The position numbers and the translations under genes were made by a program. Shown in pieces: positions 19,699 through 31,774 of a stretch of 64,000 bases of DNA. The stretch is taken from assembly GCF_003177035.1 (NCBI RefSeq), contig NZ_CP029488.1:2976001-3040000 (forward strand), in the 5' to 3' direction. The notes beneath the pieces are model-generated. The model was not told where the DNA came from, searched no databases, and saw nothing but the letters and a program-made list of their open reading frames with translations. The DNA comes from Salinisphaera sp. LB1 (GTDB lineage: Bacteria; Pseudomonadota; Gammaproteobacteria; Nevskiales; Salinisphaeraceae). How positions within the stretch are numbered: position 1 is the stretch's first letter; every line of letters begins with the position of its first letter.

Positions 19699-21170
19699 GC
19701 GTCGGGCCGGGCATCGCGTTCCAGTAGAACGAACCGATCGCGGCCGGCACGCTTGGCCCGATAGAGCGCGCGATCGGCCCGCTTGAGGATATCGTCGATA
19801 TCCTCGTGGCAGTCTGTCAGCGTGAGCCCAGCGCTGACCGACAGCGCAATCCGGTCCGGCCCGGGTCGGAAATCGGCGGAGCGCAGTGCTTCGAGCAAAC
19901 GCTCGACCACACGGGTCGCCGTCTCCGCGGTTGCGTCGGGCAGCAGCAACAGGAATTCCTCACCGCCCCAACGCCCGAGCACGTCGGTCCCGCGCAGCCG
20001 CGCCGTCGCCCGTCTTGCGAACAACTGCAGCGCAGCATCGCCGGTGGCATGACCGTAATGGTCGTTGATCTGCTTGAAATGATCGAAGTCGAACAGCGCC
20101 ACGCCGAGGGATCGACCCTGGCGGCGCCCACGGTCGAGTTCGCGCCGGATGCGGTCAGTAAGTTCGCGCCGATTGCCGAGGCCGGTCAGCTCGTCCTGGC
20201 TCGCCACGCGCTGCAACTGGTCATGCGCCTGGCGTAATTCGCGCAGTGTCTCGTTGCGATCCATCTCGTGACTGAGCCATTGCCCGAACATGCTCACGAG
20301 CTTGAGATCGTGATCGGTAAATGCCTTGGTCGATTCCGAGCTGGAAAACCCGATCGCACCGACGAACTGGCCGCGGATATTAAGCGGTGCCCCGATATAC
20401 GAGGCAATACCGAAGCGCTGGTAGGCCGGGTGATCGCAGATCTCCGGATGCGTCGATCGATCCGCCGCGTACGGGCCGCGTCGCGACACGATCTCGAAAC
20501 AATGCGTGTCGCGTACATCGTAAACCTGGCCCGGCTGGACGGAACCGTGGGCGTCCACCACGTCCACTACTTCATAGCGGTTGTTGTGGATTCGGCTGAC
20601 GATGCCCACGGGCATGCCGAAGTATTCGCAGCCGAGCTCAAGGATGGCGCCGCGTGATTGTTCGAACGACAGCTCCGGGTTGGAACTGATGGTATACAGC
20701 CGTTCCAGCACGTTGTCGCTGGCCAGCTTCTCGGTGACATCGCGGATGATCACCATGAACAGCGTCACCCGGCCCTGGCTGTCGTTGATTGGGCCGCCGA
20801 TGGTTTCGCCGGTGAAAACGCTGCCATCGTGTCGCCGGTAGCGCACGAGGTATTGATCGTGTCGCGCGTGGCCGCCATGCAGGTTGAAGCGCTTCTCGCC
20901 TTGCTCGCGGAAGTCGGTCTCGTTGGCGTAGAGCAGCGAGGCCGGCTGGCCCACGAGATCCGCCTTGCCGCAGCGGAACAAGCGCGCGGCCGCCGCGTTG
21001 ACCATGGCCAGCCGGCGATCCGGGCTGCCTATCATGACGGCTTCGGGCAGGTCTTCGAAAAGATGCTCGAGAATCAGCCGGGCGGACGCATTGTCGTCCG
21101 GAAAGTCGGTATGCACCGGAAAGATGTGATTGCGATCGGTCATGCAGGCTCGTTCAGGGCGGTCGGGCAT
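19677..21170 (-). CDS. PAS-GAF-GGDEF diguanylate cyclase
   Basis: A soluble sensor cyclase of about 497 residues. A PAS domain (about 20-140; PEAVMIGSPDRRLAMVNAAA, then FTGETIGGPI) is followed by a GAF domain (about 145-295; SFEQSRGAILELGCEYFG, GAIGFSS) and a GGDEF domain (about 325-485). The catalytic motif is GGEEF and an RxxD inhibitory site (RGTD) lies five residues before it, so it should make c-di-GMP and show product inhibition. The start is uncertain: ATG at 21170 has GGAACA five bases upstream, ATG at 21143 is an alternative. It has no membrane segment. Input signal is unknown. Confidence 0.9.
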   Translation of the reverse strand: MPDRPERACMTDRNHIFPVHTDFPDDNASARLILEHLFEDLPEAVMIGSPDRRLAMVNAAAARLFRCGKADLVGQPASLLYANETDFREQGEKRFNLHGGHARHDQYLVRYRRHDGSVFTGETIGGPINDSQGRVTLFMVIIRDVTEKLASDNVLERLYTISSNPELSFEQSRGAILELGCEYFGMPVGIVSRIHNNRYEVVDVVDAHGSVQPGQVYDVRDTHCFEIVSRRGPYAADRSTHPEICDHPAYQRFGIASYIGAPLNIRGQFVGAIGFSSSESTKAFTDHDLKLVSMFGQWLSHEMDRNETLRELRQAHDQLQRVASQDELTGLGNRRELTDRIRRELDRGRRQGRSLGVALFDFDHFKQINDHYGHATGDAALQLFARRATARLRGTDVLGRWGGEEFLLLLPDATAETATRVVERLLEALRSADFRPGPDRIALSVSAGLTLTDCHEDIDDILKRADRALYRAKRAGRDRFVLLERDARPDAQARNAK

Positions 21171-21297
21171 CGCTGTTCCGATGGGCCGGGGCCGGAGGCG
21201 CCAGTTTAAACAGTGATGACCGGGCCAGCGCACGAAATCGTATCGATCGAGTGGTGGCGCCGGCGCGCGCGTATGGGCCGTGAGACCTTGGCTATCG

Positions 21298-21333
21298 CAA
21301 TAAAAAAGGGCATGGAGAACGCTCCATGCCCTT
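21298..21333 (-). terminator. rho-independent terminator of tRNA-Asn
   Basis: A 10-bp perfect stem (21308-21317 with 21322-21331, arm GGGCATGGAG, loop AACG) is followed on the minus strand by TTTTTTATTG. It sits seven bases past the tRNA 3' end. Confidence 0.9.
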
Positions 21334-21339
21334 GCTGTC

Positions 21340-21415
21340 TGGCTCCCCGGGACGGGCTCGAACCGCCGACCTAGTGATTAACAGTCACCCGCTCTACCAA
21401 CTGAGCTACCGGGGA
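21340..21415 (-). tRNA. tRNA-Asn (GTT)
   Basis: A 76-base cloverleaf on the minus strand. Acceptor stem TCCCCGG pairs with CCGGGGA, discriminator G and an encoded CCA (21342-21340). The anticodon loop is CTGTTAA with anticodon GTT, and the T arm has GGTTCGAGCC. All arms pair. Confidence 0.97.
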
Positions 21416-21447
21416 ATTTCTTCACCGCACGGCGGCGAAGGACGCGT

Positions 21448-21476
21448 ATCCTAGGCGATGAAATCCCGATTGGCAA
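21448..21476 (-). promoter_or_regulatory. predicted sigma-70 promoter of tRNA-Asn
   Basis: On the minus strand TTGCCA (21476-21471) and TAGGAT (21453-21448) are 17 bases apart, about 33 bases upstream of the tRNA 5' end. Spacing is ideal; hexamers are moderate matches. Confidence 0.6.
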
Positions 21477-21620
21477 GCCTGTGTCGGCAAATCGTTTGTC
21501 GCGCCGGGAATCCGGTTGTATGCATGCGCTTGGAGCTCGCCCGCCGGTGCCTCGACGACGCGGCGCGGCGCGTATCGCAACGCCTTGTAATCGCCCGTTT
21601 CCGGGCCAATGGTTGGAGCT

Positions 21621-23639
<2,019 letters not shown>

Positions 23640-23714
23640 TCGCCGCGGCTGCTTCGCCGCTGGCGGCGATAGGTACGCCAAGTCCGGGTTTTCGAGAATT
23701 TTTCCAGCAAGGGG

Positions 23715-23743
23715 TTGCCGAAACCGACGGATGCCGGTATCTT
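23715..23743 (+). promoter_or_regulatory. predicted sigma-70 promoter of tRNA-Val
   Basis: TTGCCG (23715-23720) and TATCTT (23738-23743) with a 17-base spacer end 13 bases before the tRNA 5' base. Confidence 0.6.
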
Positions 23744-23756
23744 TTCGCACCTCAGC

Positions 23757-23833
<77 letters not shown>

Positions 23834-24008
23834 CTTTCGCTGATTCGCGGTGAAAGCCGTGGATTGTAGTGTGGCGATAGATCGTGGGATTCTCACCAGC
23901 GACCCTTCGGGTCGCGGTTGTCGCCTTCTCGCGAAGGCGATCCTTCGGACTCCCTGCGGTCGCGCTACACCGCTGGTGCGGTGTTGTCGAATCCGGCCGC
24001 GCCTACCA
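23834..24008 (+). repeat. 175-bp unit ending in an exact copy of the tRNA-Val 3' end (rtT-like arrangement)
   Basis: Bases 23987-24008 repeat the tRNA-Val 3' terminal 22 bases (23812-23833) exactly, including CCA; the copies are 175 bases apart. The 153 bases between contain compact stems: GCGACCC/GGGTCGC (23899-23905 with 23909-23915), TCGCCTTC/GAAGGCGA (23921-23928 with 23933-23940) and CACCGC/GCGGTG (23968-23973 with 23978-23983). A strong terminator follows the second copy, so the unit is probably transcribed with the tRNA. The arrangement recalls the E. coli tyrT operon, where roughly 178-bp repeats each begin with part of the tRNA-Tyr 3' end and yield rtT RNA. No protein frame here is convincing. 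Confidence 0.75.
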
Positions 24009-24021
24009 GAATCGAAGAATC

Positions 24022-24050
24022 AGCCGTCGGCTCTCGCCGGCGGCTTTTTT
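24022..24050 (+). terminator. rho-independent terminator after the tRNA-Val repeat unit
   Basis: AGCCGTCGGC (24022-24031) pairs with GCCGGCGGCT (24036-24045) with one G-U pair and loop TCTC, followed by a run of six T. It lies beyond the repeated tRNA tail, so the repeat is inside the predicted transcript. Confidence 0.88.
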
Positions 24051-24123
24051 GCTTTCAGCGGCCCGCTCGGGTCGGCCATGCACGCGGCTCTTCGTATCGG
24101 CCGCCACTGAGTAGGATATCGCG

Positions 24124-26031
24124 ATGCCCGCCATCACGCTTCCCGACGGTACCGTCAAACAGTTCGATCAGGCTGTGACCGGCATGCAGGTCGCCGAGTC
24201 GATCGGCGCCGGCCTGGCCAGGGCCACGCTTGCCGCGCGCATCGATGGCGAACTGGCCGATGCCTCCGTGCCCATCGATCATGACGCGAAAGTCGAACTG
24301 GTCACGGCACGCGAGCCGGACGGGCTCGACATCATCCGCCACTCCTGTGCGCATCTGCTCGGCCAGGCGCTCAAGACGATGTATCCCGACGTGCAGATGG
24401 CCATCGGGCCGGTCATCGATGACGGTTTTTATTACGACATCAACATCGGCCGCGCGCTCACGCCCGACGATCTCGAGGCGATCGAGGCGCGCATGCACGA
24501 ACTGGCCAAGCGCGATCACGAGGTAATCCGCGAAGTGGTCACGCGTGACAAGGCGTTGGCGACGTTCGTGGATCGCAACGAACCTTACAAGCAGGCGATC
24601 GTGCGCGAGATCCCGGAAGGCGAGACCATTGCGCTGTATCACCACGAAGACTACGTGGACATGTGCCGCGGTCCGCACGTGCCCAACTCGCGGCACTTGC
24701 GCCACTTCAAGCTGATGAGTGTCGCCGGCGCCTACTGGCGCGGCGACTCCGACAACGAGATGCTCACCCGCATCTACGGTACCGCCTGGGCCAGTGAGAA
24801 GGAGCTGAAAGCGCATCTGGCCTTCCTCGAGGAAGCCAGGAAGCGCGATCATCGGCTGATCGCCCGCAAGCAGGATCTGTTTCATATCCAGGAAGAAGCG
24901 CCGGGCATGATCTTCTGGCACGATCGCGGCTGGCAGATCTATCTACAGATCACCGACTACATCCGCGCGCGCCTGGATCGCGAGGGCTATAAAGAAGTCC
25001 ATACCCCGTCGCTGATCGATCTGTCGTTGTGGGAGAAATCCGGCCACGCCGAGAAGTTTGCCGACGACATGTTCATCACCGGTTCGGAGGATCGCCAGTT
25101 CGCGGTCAAGCCGATGAATTGCCCGGCCCACGTGCAGATCTACAATCGCGGCCTGAAGAGCTATCGCGATCTGCCGCTGCGGTTGGCCGAGTTCGGCTCC
25201 TGTCATCGCAACGAGGCCTCGGGCACGCTGCACGGGTTGATGCGCGTGCGCGGTTTTACCCAGGACGATGCGCATATCTTCTGCACCGAGGCGCAGGTGG
25301 GCGAAGAGGTGTCCAGGTTCACGGACCTGCTCTACGAGGTCTATGCCGACTTCGGCTTCGACGAGGTGCTGATCAAGCTGTCGACGCGCCCGGACAAGCG
25401 TGTCGGCTCCGACGAGATCTGGGACAAGTCCGAGGCCGCGCTGCAGAAATGTCTGGAGGACAAGGGCCTGGATTTCGAGCTGCAGCCGGGCGAGGGCGCG
25501 TTCTACGGCCCCAAGATCGAGTTCTCGCTGCGCGACTGTCTCAATCGCGTCTGGCAACTCGGCACCATGCAGCTGGATTTCTCCATGCCCGAGCGCCTGG
25601 GCGCGGGATATGTCGACGAAAACGGCGATCGGCAGGTGCCGGTCATGCTGCACCGTGCGATACTAGGTTCTCTCGAGCGCTTCATTGGTATTCTCATCGA
25701 ACACCATGCGGGCTCGATGCCGGTCTGGCTGTCGCCGACGCAAGCGGTTGTTCTCAACATTACCGATGCCCAGGCCGAATACGCATCGGCGCTGGCGCAT
25801 ACCCTGCGGGATGCCGGCATACGAGTCGATACGGACTTGAGAAATGAAAAGATCGGCTACAAGATCAGGGAGCACACAATGCAACGTGTGCCCTATTTGC
25901 TGGTAGTCGGCGATCGCGAGATGGCTGATGGCACGGTGGCCGTTCGCACCCGAAATGGTGAGGATCTCGGCGCCATGCTGGTGGCCGATTTCGTGGAACG
26001 GGCGACGACCCAGATCAAAAACCGAGAATGA
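24124..26031 (+). CDS. thrS: threonyl-tRNA synthetase
   Basis: A 635-residue class II synthetase that charges tRNA-Thr. It has a TGS domain (about 1-62), the editing domain with [11 protein letters not shown] (about 73-83) and the catalytic core with [10 protein letters not shown] (zinc-site Cys). Motif 2 is [20 protein letters not shown], motif 3 lies near [13 protein letters not shown], and an anticodon-binding domain spans about 535-635. It starts the conserved thrS-infC-rpmI-rplT-pheS-pheT-ihfA block. Confidence 0.97.
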   Translation: MPAITLPDGTVKQFDQAVTGMQVAESIGAGLARATLAARIDGELADASVPIDHDAKVELVTAREPDGLDIIRHSCAHLLGQALKTMYPDVQMAIGPVIDDGFYYDINIGRALTPDDLEAIEARMHELAKRDHEVIREVVTRDKALATFVDRNEPYKQAIVREIPEGETIALYHHEDYVDMCRGPHVPNSRHLRHFKLMSVAGAYWRGDSDNEMLTRIYGTAWASEKELKAHLAFLEEARKRDHRLIARKQDLFHIQEEAPGMIFWHDRGWQIYLQITDYIRARLDREGYKEVHTPSLIDLSLWEKSGHAEKFADDMFITGSEDRQFAVKPMNCPAHVQIYNRGLKSYRDLPLRLAEFGSCHRNEASGTLHGLMRVRGFTQDDAHIFCTEAQVGEEVSRFTDLLYEVYADFGFDEVLIKLSTRPDKRVGSDEIWDKSEAALQKCLEDKGLDFELQPGEGAFYGPKIEFSLRDCLNRVWQLGTMQLDFSMPERLGAGYVDENGDRQVPVMLHRAILGSLERFIGILIEHHAGSMPVWLSPTQAVVLNITDAQAEYASALAHTLRDAGIRVDTDLRNEKIGYKIREHTMQRVPYLLVVGDREMADGTVAVRTRNGEDLGAMLVADFVERATTQIKNRE

Positions 26032-26068
26032 ACCCAACAAGCTGGTAGAATTCGCGCGGTGTTTTATA

Positions 26069-26074
26069 TATAAT
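26069..26074 (+). promoter_or_regulatory. candidate -10 element upstream of infC
   Basis: TATAAT lies within an AT-rich island (26060-26074) between thrS and infC, flanked by CGCGCG on both sides. No good -35 is visible at 17 bases, so confidence is low; an internal promoter for infC-rpmI-rplT would be expected here. Confidence 0.35.
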
Positions 26075-26142
26075 CGCGCGCTTTACGCCCGTCGGACCGG
26101 TCGACCGGGTGTGACGCTGGCTTAGCAAGGAGGATGTCGACA

Positions 26143-26682
26143 ATCGCTGCTGCCCAAAAAGATCGCAGAAACGAGGCGATCACTGCGCGGGAAGTTCGAG
26201 TCATCGATCCCGAAGGTGAACAGGTTGGCATTATGCCAATCGAGCAAGCGCTGGCGAAAGCCGGCGAATATGATCTCGACCTCGTCGAGGTGTCGCCGAA
26301 TGCGAGCCCGCCGGTAACGCGGATCATGGATTACGGCAAGCACGTCTTCGAAAAGAAGAAGACGCAGCAAGCCGGCAAGTCGAAGCAGAAGCAAACGCAG
26401 CTCAAGGAAGTGAAGTTTCGCCCCGGCACCGACAAGGGCGACTACAACATCAAGCTGCGCAAGCTGAAAGAGTTTCTGGAAGACGGGGACAAGATCAAGA
26501 TCACGCTGCGTTTCCGGGGTCGTGAAATGGCCCATCAGGAACTTGGCATGGAATTGATGGAGCACGTCCAGTCCGATCTTGAGGAATGGGCGACGGTTGA
26601 ACAGCGGCCGGAAATGCAGGGCCGCTTGATGACCATGGTGATGTCCCCGATCAAGGGCGTGCCCCGAAACAGCAAGAAATAG
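26143..26682 (+). CDS. infC: translation initiation factor IF-3, predicted ATC start
   Basis: A 179-residue factor that monitors start-codon fidelity on the 30S subunit. The N domain has [17 protein letters not shown] and [20 protein letters not shown], a Lys-rich linker follows, and the C domain has [21 protein letters not shown] and [12 protein letters not shown]. In frame, an ATG at 26134 directly abuts the strong Shine-Dalgarno AAGGAGG (26127-26133) with no spacer. The ATC at 26143 lies nine bases from it, the optimal distance. Rare AUU/AUC/AUA starts allow IF-3 to repress its own synthesis in many bacteria, so I place the start at 26143. Confidence 0.92.
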   Translation: MAAAQKDRRNEAITAREVRVIDPEGEQVGIMPIEQALAKAGEYDLDLVEVSPNASPPVTRIMDYGKHVFEKKKTQQAGKSKQKQTQLKEVKFRPGTDKGDYNIKLRKLKEFLEDGDKIKITLRFRGREMAHQELGMELMEHVQSDLEEWATVEQRPEMQGRLMTMVMSPIKGVPRNSKK

Positions 26683-26722
26683 CGGCGTAACCGCCTACAG
26701 TTCGAGTCGAGAAGAGAGTCGT

Positions 26723-26920
26723 ATGCCTAAGATCAAGACTAATCGCGGCGCCGCCAAGCGCTTGAAGCGCACCGGCAGCGGCAAGCTCAAGCGCGCTCGC
26801 GCCTTCGGGAATCACATCCTGACCAAGAAGGCGCCCAAGCGTAAGCAGCGCCTGGCCAAGAGCGCCCTCGTCGACAAGGCGGACCAGCGCCCGATGGAGC
26901 GTCTGCTGCCCTATAAATAG
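26723..26920 (+). CDS. rpmI: 50S ribosomal protein L35
   Basis: A 65-residue basic ribosomal protein. [20 protein letters not shown] at the start and the conserved [14 protein letters not shown] segment are diagnostic. It lies between infC and rplT as usual, with a GAAGAGAG ribosome-binding region upstream. The order suggests shared autogenous control by L20. Confidence 0.97.
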   Translation: MPKIKTNRGAAKRLKRTGSGKLKRARAFGNHILTKKAPKRKQRLAKSALVDKADQRPMERLLPYK

Positions 26921-26946
26921 GGCGTTGCCGGCACTCGGATATTCAT

Positions 26947-26968
26947 AGCGCGCCGAATTCGGCGCGCT
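26947..26968 (+). promoter_or_regulatory. 22-bp perfect palindrome between rpmI and rplT
   Basis: AGCGCGCCGAA followed by its exact reverse complement, then TTT. As RNA it gives a 9-bp stem with an AATT loop about 32 bases before the rplT start. It may act as an attenuator or processing signal. Confidence 0.5.
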
Positions 26969-26999
26969 TTCCATTAGATTTACAACAGGAAGCGCGAAA

Positions 27000-27353
27000 A
27001 TGGCACGAGTCAGTCGCGGCGTGACGGCCAAGGCCCGTCACAAAAAGATTCTCAAAAAGGCCAAGGGCTACTACGGCGCGCGCAGCCGCACGTTCCGGGT
27101 AGCGAACCAGGCGGTTATCAAGGCGGGCCAGTATGCCTACCGCGATCGTCGCAATCGCAAGCGCGATTTCCGCTCGCTGTGGATCACCCGAATCAGCGCC
27201 GCCGCCAAGGCCCAGGGCATGTCCTACAGCACGTTCATGAACGGCTTGAAGAAGGCCGGCATCGAGCTCGATCGCAAGATCCTGGCCGATCTCGCCGTGC
27301 GCGACAAGGCGACGTTTGCCGCCGTTCTGGCGCAGGCCAAGGCCGCCCAATAG
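27000..27353 (+). CDS. rplT: 50S ribosomal protein L20
   Basis: A 117-residue rRNA-binding assembly protein. [20 protein letters not shown] and [19 protein letters not shown] are the L20 signatures. It starts 79 bases after rpmI, with a palindrome in between. L20 commonly represses rpmI-rplT translation by binding its own mRNA; no specific site is evident here. Confidence 0.97.
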   Translation: MARVSRGVTAKARHKKILKKAKGYYGARSRTFRVANQAVIKAGQYAYRDRRNRKRDFRSLWITRISAAAKAQGMSYSTFMNGLKKAGIELDRKILADLAVRDKATFAAVLAQAKAAQ

Positions 27354-27388
27354 CTGTGATCGCTGCGCGCCCGTCGCGCGCTGTTTGA

Positions 27389-28486
<1,098 letters not shown>

Positions 28487-28495
28487 GGACGCGCT

Positions 28496-30880
28496 ATGAG
28501 AATCAGCGAGCAATGGCTCCGTGAATGGGTGGCCGTGGACGCGAGCATCGAGGCGATCGCCGAACAGCTGACGATGGCAGGGATGGAAGTCGATGCCATC
28601 GAGCCGGCGGCGCCCGATCTCAGCGGTGTGGTGGTGGGCGAGGTGGTCAGCTGCCAGGCCCATCCCGATGCCGATAAACTGCGCGTCTGCGAGGTCGATA
28701 CCGGTGCGGCGCGCCAGCAGATCGTCTGTGGCGCACCCAACGTCGCCGCCGGTGTCCGGGTTCCGGTGGCGACAGTCGGCGCGCGGCTGCCGGGCGGGAT
28801 GAAGATCAAGGCGGCCGAGCTGCGCGGTGTCGCCTCCAACGGCATGCTGTGCAGCGTGGCCGAACTCGGGCTCGGTAGCGATACCGGTGGCCTGTGGCTA
28901 TTGCCGTCGGATGCCCCGGTGGGTTGCGCGCTGGCCGACTATCTCGAAACCAACGATACGGTGGTCGAGATCGATCTCACGCCGAATCGCGGCGATTGCT
29001 TGAGCATGCGCGGCGTCGCGCGCGAAGTGGCGGTGGCCTTTGGCGCGGAACTAATGGATACGCCGGCGGACCCGCCCGCTGAGGTTAGCGCTGGCGCTGC
29101 TGACATCGTCATCGAGGCGACCGACCTGTGCGCGGCCTATGCCGGTCGCCGTATCGACGGCGTCGATGCGGTCGCGGCGGCGCCGGTCTGGATGCGCGAG
29201 CGCCTGCGCCGGGCCGGTATTCGCTCGATCAACCTGCCGGTCGATATCGGCAACTACGTCATGCTCGATATCGGCCAGCCGATGCATGCCTTCGACGCCG
29301 ACAAGCTCGTGGGTGGCATTTGCGTCCGGCGCGCGCGTGCCGGGGAGTCGATCACCACCCTGGATGGCCAGGACGTCGAACTCCAGGCGGATACGCTCGT
29401 CATCGCCGACGACGAGGGCCCGGTCGCGATCGCCGGGATGATTGGCGGCCAACGCACGGCGGTCGACCCGAACACCTGTAATATCCTGTTCGAGGCGGCA
29501 TGTTTCACCCCCGCGGCGGTCGCCGGCCAGGGGCGTCGCTACAAGATTCATACCGATTCACTGCACCGCTTTGAACGTGGCGTGGACCCGGCGCTGCATG
29601 CGCGCGCGCTGGACCGTGCCAGTGCCCTGATGGTGGCGTTCGGCGGTGGTCGCTGCGGCCCGGCGGCAATCGTCGAGGGTCGGCCGGTATGGCCCGGAGA
29701 CCGGACCATCGAGTTGCGCGGCGAGCAGATGACGCGACTGCTCGGGCAGCCTATTCCCGGGGACTTCATCGCGGCGGCACTCGTCGGCCTGGGCGCACGC
29801 TGCGAGCCGGTCGGCGATCAGGCGTGGCGGGTCATGCCGCCGAGCTGGCGTTACGATCTGGCGATCGAAGCGGATCTGGTCGAGGAGGTCGCGCGCGTTT
29901 ACGGTTATGATCGGTTAACCGCCGAGGCCGCCGGCGTCGTTCTGCCGCCCGCGCGGGTGGGCAATGCGCTGCTGGAAGCGACCTTGCCCGGCGAGGTGCT
30001 GCGCCAGCGCGGCTACCACGAGGCCATCACCTATAGTTTCGTCGACCCCGAGCTGCACGCCGAACTCACCGGCGATGCCGCGGCCCTGGCCCTGGACAAT
30101 CCGATTTCAGAGCAGATGATCGTGATGCGGCGCACGCTCTGGGCCGGCCTGCTGGGCGCATGGGCGCACAACAGCCGCCGGCAGCAGTCACGGGTGCGCC
30201 TATACGAGCAGGGCCTGCGCTTCTGGCCCGCAGCCGGGGCTGAGAACGGGATGGCGCAGGTTGACACGATCGCGGGCCTGATCGCCGGCGCAGCACACCC
30301 GCCGCATTGGGACGAGACCGCGCGCGAAGTGGATTTCTTTGACGTGCGCGGCGATGTCGAGGCGCTGTTCGCGCGCGGCGGAAGTGCTCCCGTACTGCAG
30401 CCCGAGACGCACCCGGCGCTGCACCCCGGCCGATCGGCACGGATCTACGTGGGGGGGCAGCCCGTGGGTTGGATCGGGCAGCTGGCGCCCGGGTTCGCTC
30501 GCCGCTACAAGGGGCAGGCGTTGCCCTATCTGTTCGAAATCGATCGCAGCGCTTTGGAAGCCACCGAGGTCGTGCGTTATACCGCGCCATCCGATCAGCC
30601 GCGGGTGACTCGGGACCTGGCGCTGGTGGTGCCCGAAACGGTGGCCGTCGGGGACCTGATCGCCGCCGTTGACGCGTTGGACAATGACCTGATTCAGTCC
30701 GTCCAGGTATTTGATGTGTTCCGTGGCCACGATCTGGAAAGCGGCCTGAAAAGCGTGGCTTTGAGCTTGATTTTCCAAGATAAAACGAGCACGCTTAATG
30801 ATGAGACGGTGGATCGAATCATAACTGACGTAACCGACGCTCTGCGCGCGCGTTGCGACGCCAGACTCAGGGGGGAATGA
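28496..30880 (+). CDS. pheT: phenylalanyl-tRNA synthetase beta subunit
   Basis: A 794-residue partner of PheS that carries editing and tRNA binding. Order: N-terminal domain, EMAP-type tRNA-binding domain (about 40-150; [18 protein letters not shown]), B3/4 editing domain, B5 domain, an inactive class II-like core, and a C-terminal FDX-ACB anticodon domain (about 700-794; [20 protein letters not shown]). Length is standard. The stop is one base before the ihfA start codon. Confidence 0.97.
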   Translation: MRISEQWLREWVAVDASIEAIAEQLTMAGMEVDAIEPAAPDLSGVVVGEVVSCQAHPDADKLRVCEVDTGAARQQIVCGAPNVAAGVRVPVATVGARLPGGMKIKAAELRGVASNGMLCSVAELGLGSDTGGLWLLPSDAPVGCALADYLETNDTVVEIDLTPNRGDCLSMRGVAREVAVAFGAELMDTPADPPAEVSAGAADIVIEATDLCAAYAGRRIDGVDAVAAAPVWMRERLRRAGIRSINLPVDIGNYVMLDIGQPMHAFDADKLVGGICVRRARAGESITTLDGQDVELQADTLVIADDEGPVAIAGMIGGQRTAVDPNTCNILFEAACFTPAAVAGQGRRYKIHTDSLHRFERGVDPALHARALDRASALMVAFGGGRCGPAAIVEGRPVWPGDRTIELRGEQMTRLLGQPIPGDFIAAALVGLGARCEPVGDQAWRVMPPSWRYDLAIEADLVEEVARVYGYDRLTAEAAGVVLPPARVGNALLEATLPGEVLRQRGYHEAITYSFVDPELHAELTGDAAALALDNPISEQMIVMRRTLWAGLLGAWAHNSRRQQSRVRLYEQGLRFWPAAGAENGMAQVDTIAGLIAGAAHPPHWDETAREVDFFDVRGDVEALFARGGSAPVLQPETHPALHPGRSARIYVGGQPVGWIGQLAPGFARRYKGQALPYLFEIDRSALEATEVVRYTAPSDQPRVTRDLALVVPETVAVGDLIAAVDALDNDLIQSVQVFDVFRGHDLESGLKSVALSLIFQDKTSTLNDETVDRIITDVTDALRARCDARLRGE

Positions 30881-30881
30881 C

Positions 30882-31316
30882 GTGGCGCTTACGAAAGCGG
30901 ATCTAACCGAAAGGCTGTTCGAACAGCTCGGCTTCAACAAGCGAGAATCCAAGGAATTTGTCGATCTCTTCTTCGAAGAACTTCGAATCACCCTCGAAAA
31001 CGGCGATTACGTCAAACTCTCCGGTTTCGGGAACTTCGAACTCCGCGACAAGAACGAGCGGCCAGGGCGAAACCCTAAAACCGGTGAAGAAATCCCAATC
31101 TCGGCACGGCGAGTCGTCAGCTTCAAGCCCGGACAGAAAATGCGAGCCCGGGTCGAGTCCCGAACCGACAACCGAGGCTGCGGCACTGCCGCCCATTCCC
31201 GACAAGCGCTACTTCTCGATCGGCGAGGCCAGCGATCTGTGTCGGGTGAAGTCGCACGTGTTGCGTTACTGGGAACAGGAATTCTCGCAGCTCAAACCCG
31301 TGAAGCGGCGAGGTAA
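30882..31316 (+). CDS. ihfA: integration host factor alpha subunit with an abnormal C-terminal extension
   Basis: A GTG start with a GGGGGAA ribosome-binding site immediately after pheT. Residues 1-92 match IHF-alpha closely: [40 protein letters not shown], the DNA-bending Pro in [11 protein letters not shown], and [14 protein letters not shown]-alpha usually ends near residue 100; here the frame stays open to 144 residues. The extra 50 or so residues (SRTDNRGCG... to TREAAR) overlap the MerR gene in another frame and look non-native. Either the stop was lost, an indel exists in the sequence, or the two genes are joined by frameshifting. Confidence 0.85.
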   Translation: MALTKADLTERLFEQLGFNKRESKEFVDLFFEELRITLENGDYVKLSGFGNFELRDKNERPGRNPKTGEEIPISARRVVSFKPGQKMRARVESRTDNRGCGTAAHSRQALLLDRRGQRSVSGEVARVALLGTGILAAQTREAAR

Positions 31317-31527
31317 TCGTCGCTACTATCAGCAACGCGATATCCAGATTGCGCGCGATATCCGCCATCTGCTTTACGACCAGGGGTTCACCATTCAGGG
31401 GGCGCGCCACCAATTAGCCGGCAAGGGCCGGGCGCTCGCCTCATTGAACGACAGCGCGGTCGCGGCCGATTCGTTGGCCGCGGTGAGGCGGGAGCTCGAA
31501 TCGATCGTGCAATTGCTGACGCCGTGA
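31084..31527 (+). CDS. MerR-family transcriptional regulator, start uncertain
   Basis: The usual MerR-like gene found after ihfA. The HTH and wing read [16 protein letters not shown] (from about 31186), [21 protein letters not shown] and [21 protein letters not shown], with [10 protein letters not shown] and a C-terminal helix. Targets are unknown. In this frame no ATG, GTG or TTG occurs between 31087 and the conserved region; the nearest candidate is GTG 31084 inside ihfA, without a clear ribosome-binding site, and the frame is open back to TTG 30958. The true start, or a fusion by frameshift from ihfA, cannot be resolved from sequence. Confidence 0.75.
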   Translation: MKKSQSRHGESSASSPDRKCEPGSSPEPTTEAAALPPIPDKRYFSIGEASDLCRVKSHVLRYWEQEFSQLKPVKRRGNRRYYQQRDIQIARDIRHLLYDQGFTIQGARHQLAGKGRALASLNDSAVAADSLAAVRRELESIVQLLTP

Positions 31528-31535
31528 TCCGCGTC

Positions 31536-31563
31536 TTGTCACTGGCGCAGAGTCTGCTATGAT
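31536..31563 (+). promoter_or_regulatory. predicted sigma-70 promoter of tRNA-Pro
   Basis: TTGTCA (31536-31541) and TATGAT (31558-31563) with a 16-base spacer end 11 bases before the tRNA 5' base. Confidence 0.65.
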
Positions 31564-31574
31564 GCGCAGCTCGT

Positions 31575-31651
31575 CGGGGTATGGCGCAGTTTGGTAGCGC
31601 GTCTGCATGGGGTGCAGAAGGTCGTAGGTTCAAATCCTGCTACCCCGACCA
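31575..31651 (+). tRNA. tRNA-Pro (GGG)
   Basis: A 77-base cloverleaf. Acceptor CGGGGTA pairs with TACCCCG, discriminator A, CCA encoded. The anticodon stem TCTGC/GCAGA encloses ATGGGGT, anticodon GGG. The T arm has GGTTCAAATCC. Confidence 0.96.
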
Positions 31652-31774
31652 CTTTACCGTCAGAGCAATGCCTTGCATCGGCCTCCGAGCAGGGTTTTTT
31701 TGTGGCTGATGGGCGCGCGGCCGCGGACTTGGCGCGCTTGGCCGCGAATGCGGGTACGATTACGGGATCGGCAT

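Noticed and set aside
23850-24110. Three overlapping small frames after tRNA-Val
   Set aside because: They cover hairpins, the tRNA-tail repeat and the terminator, and none has a ribosome-binding site.
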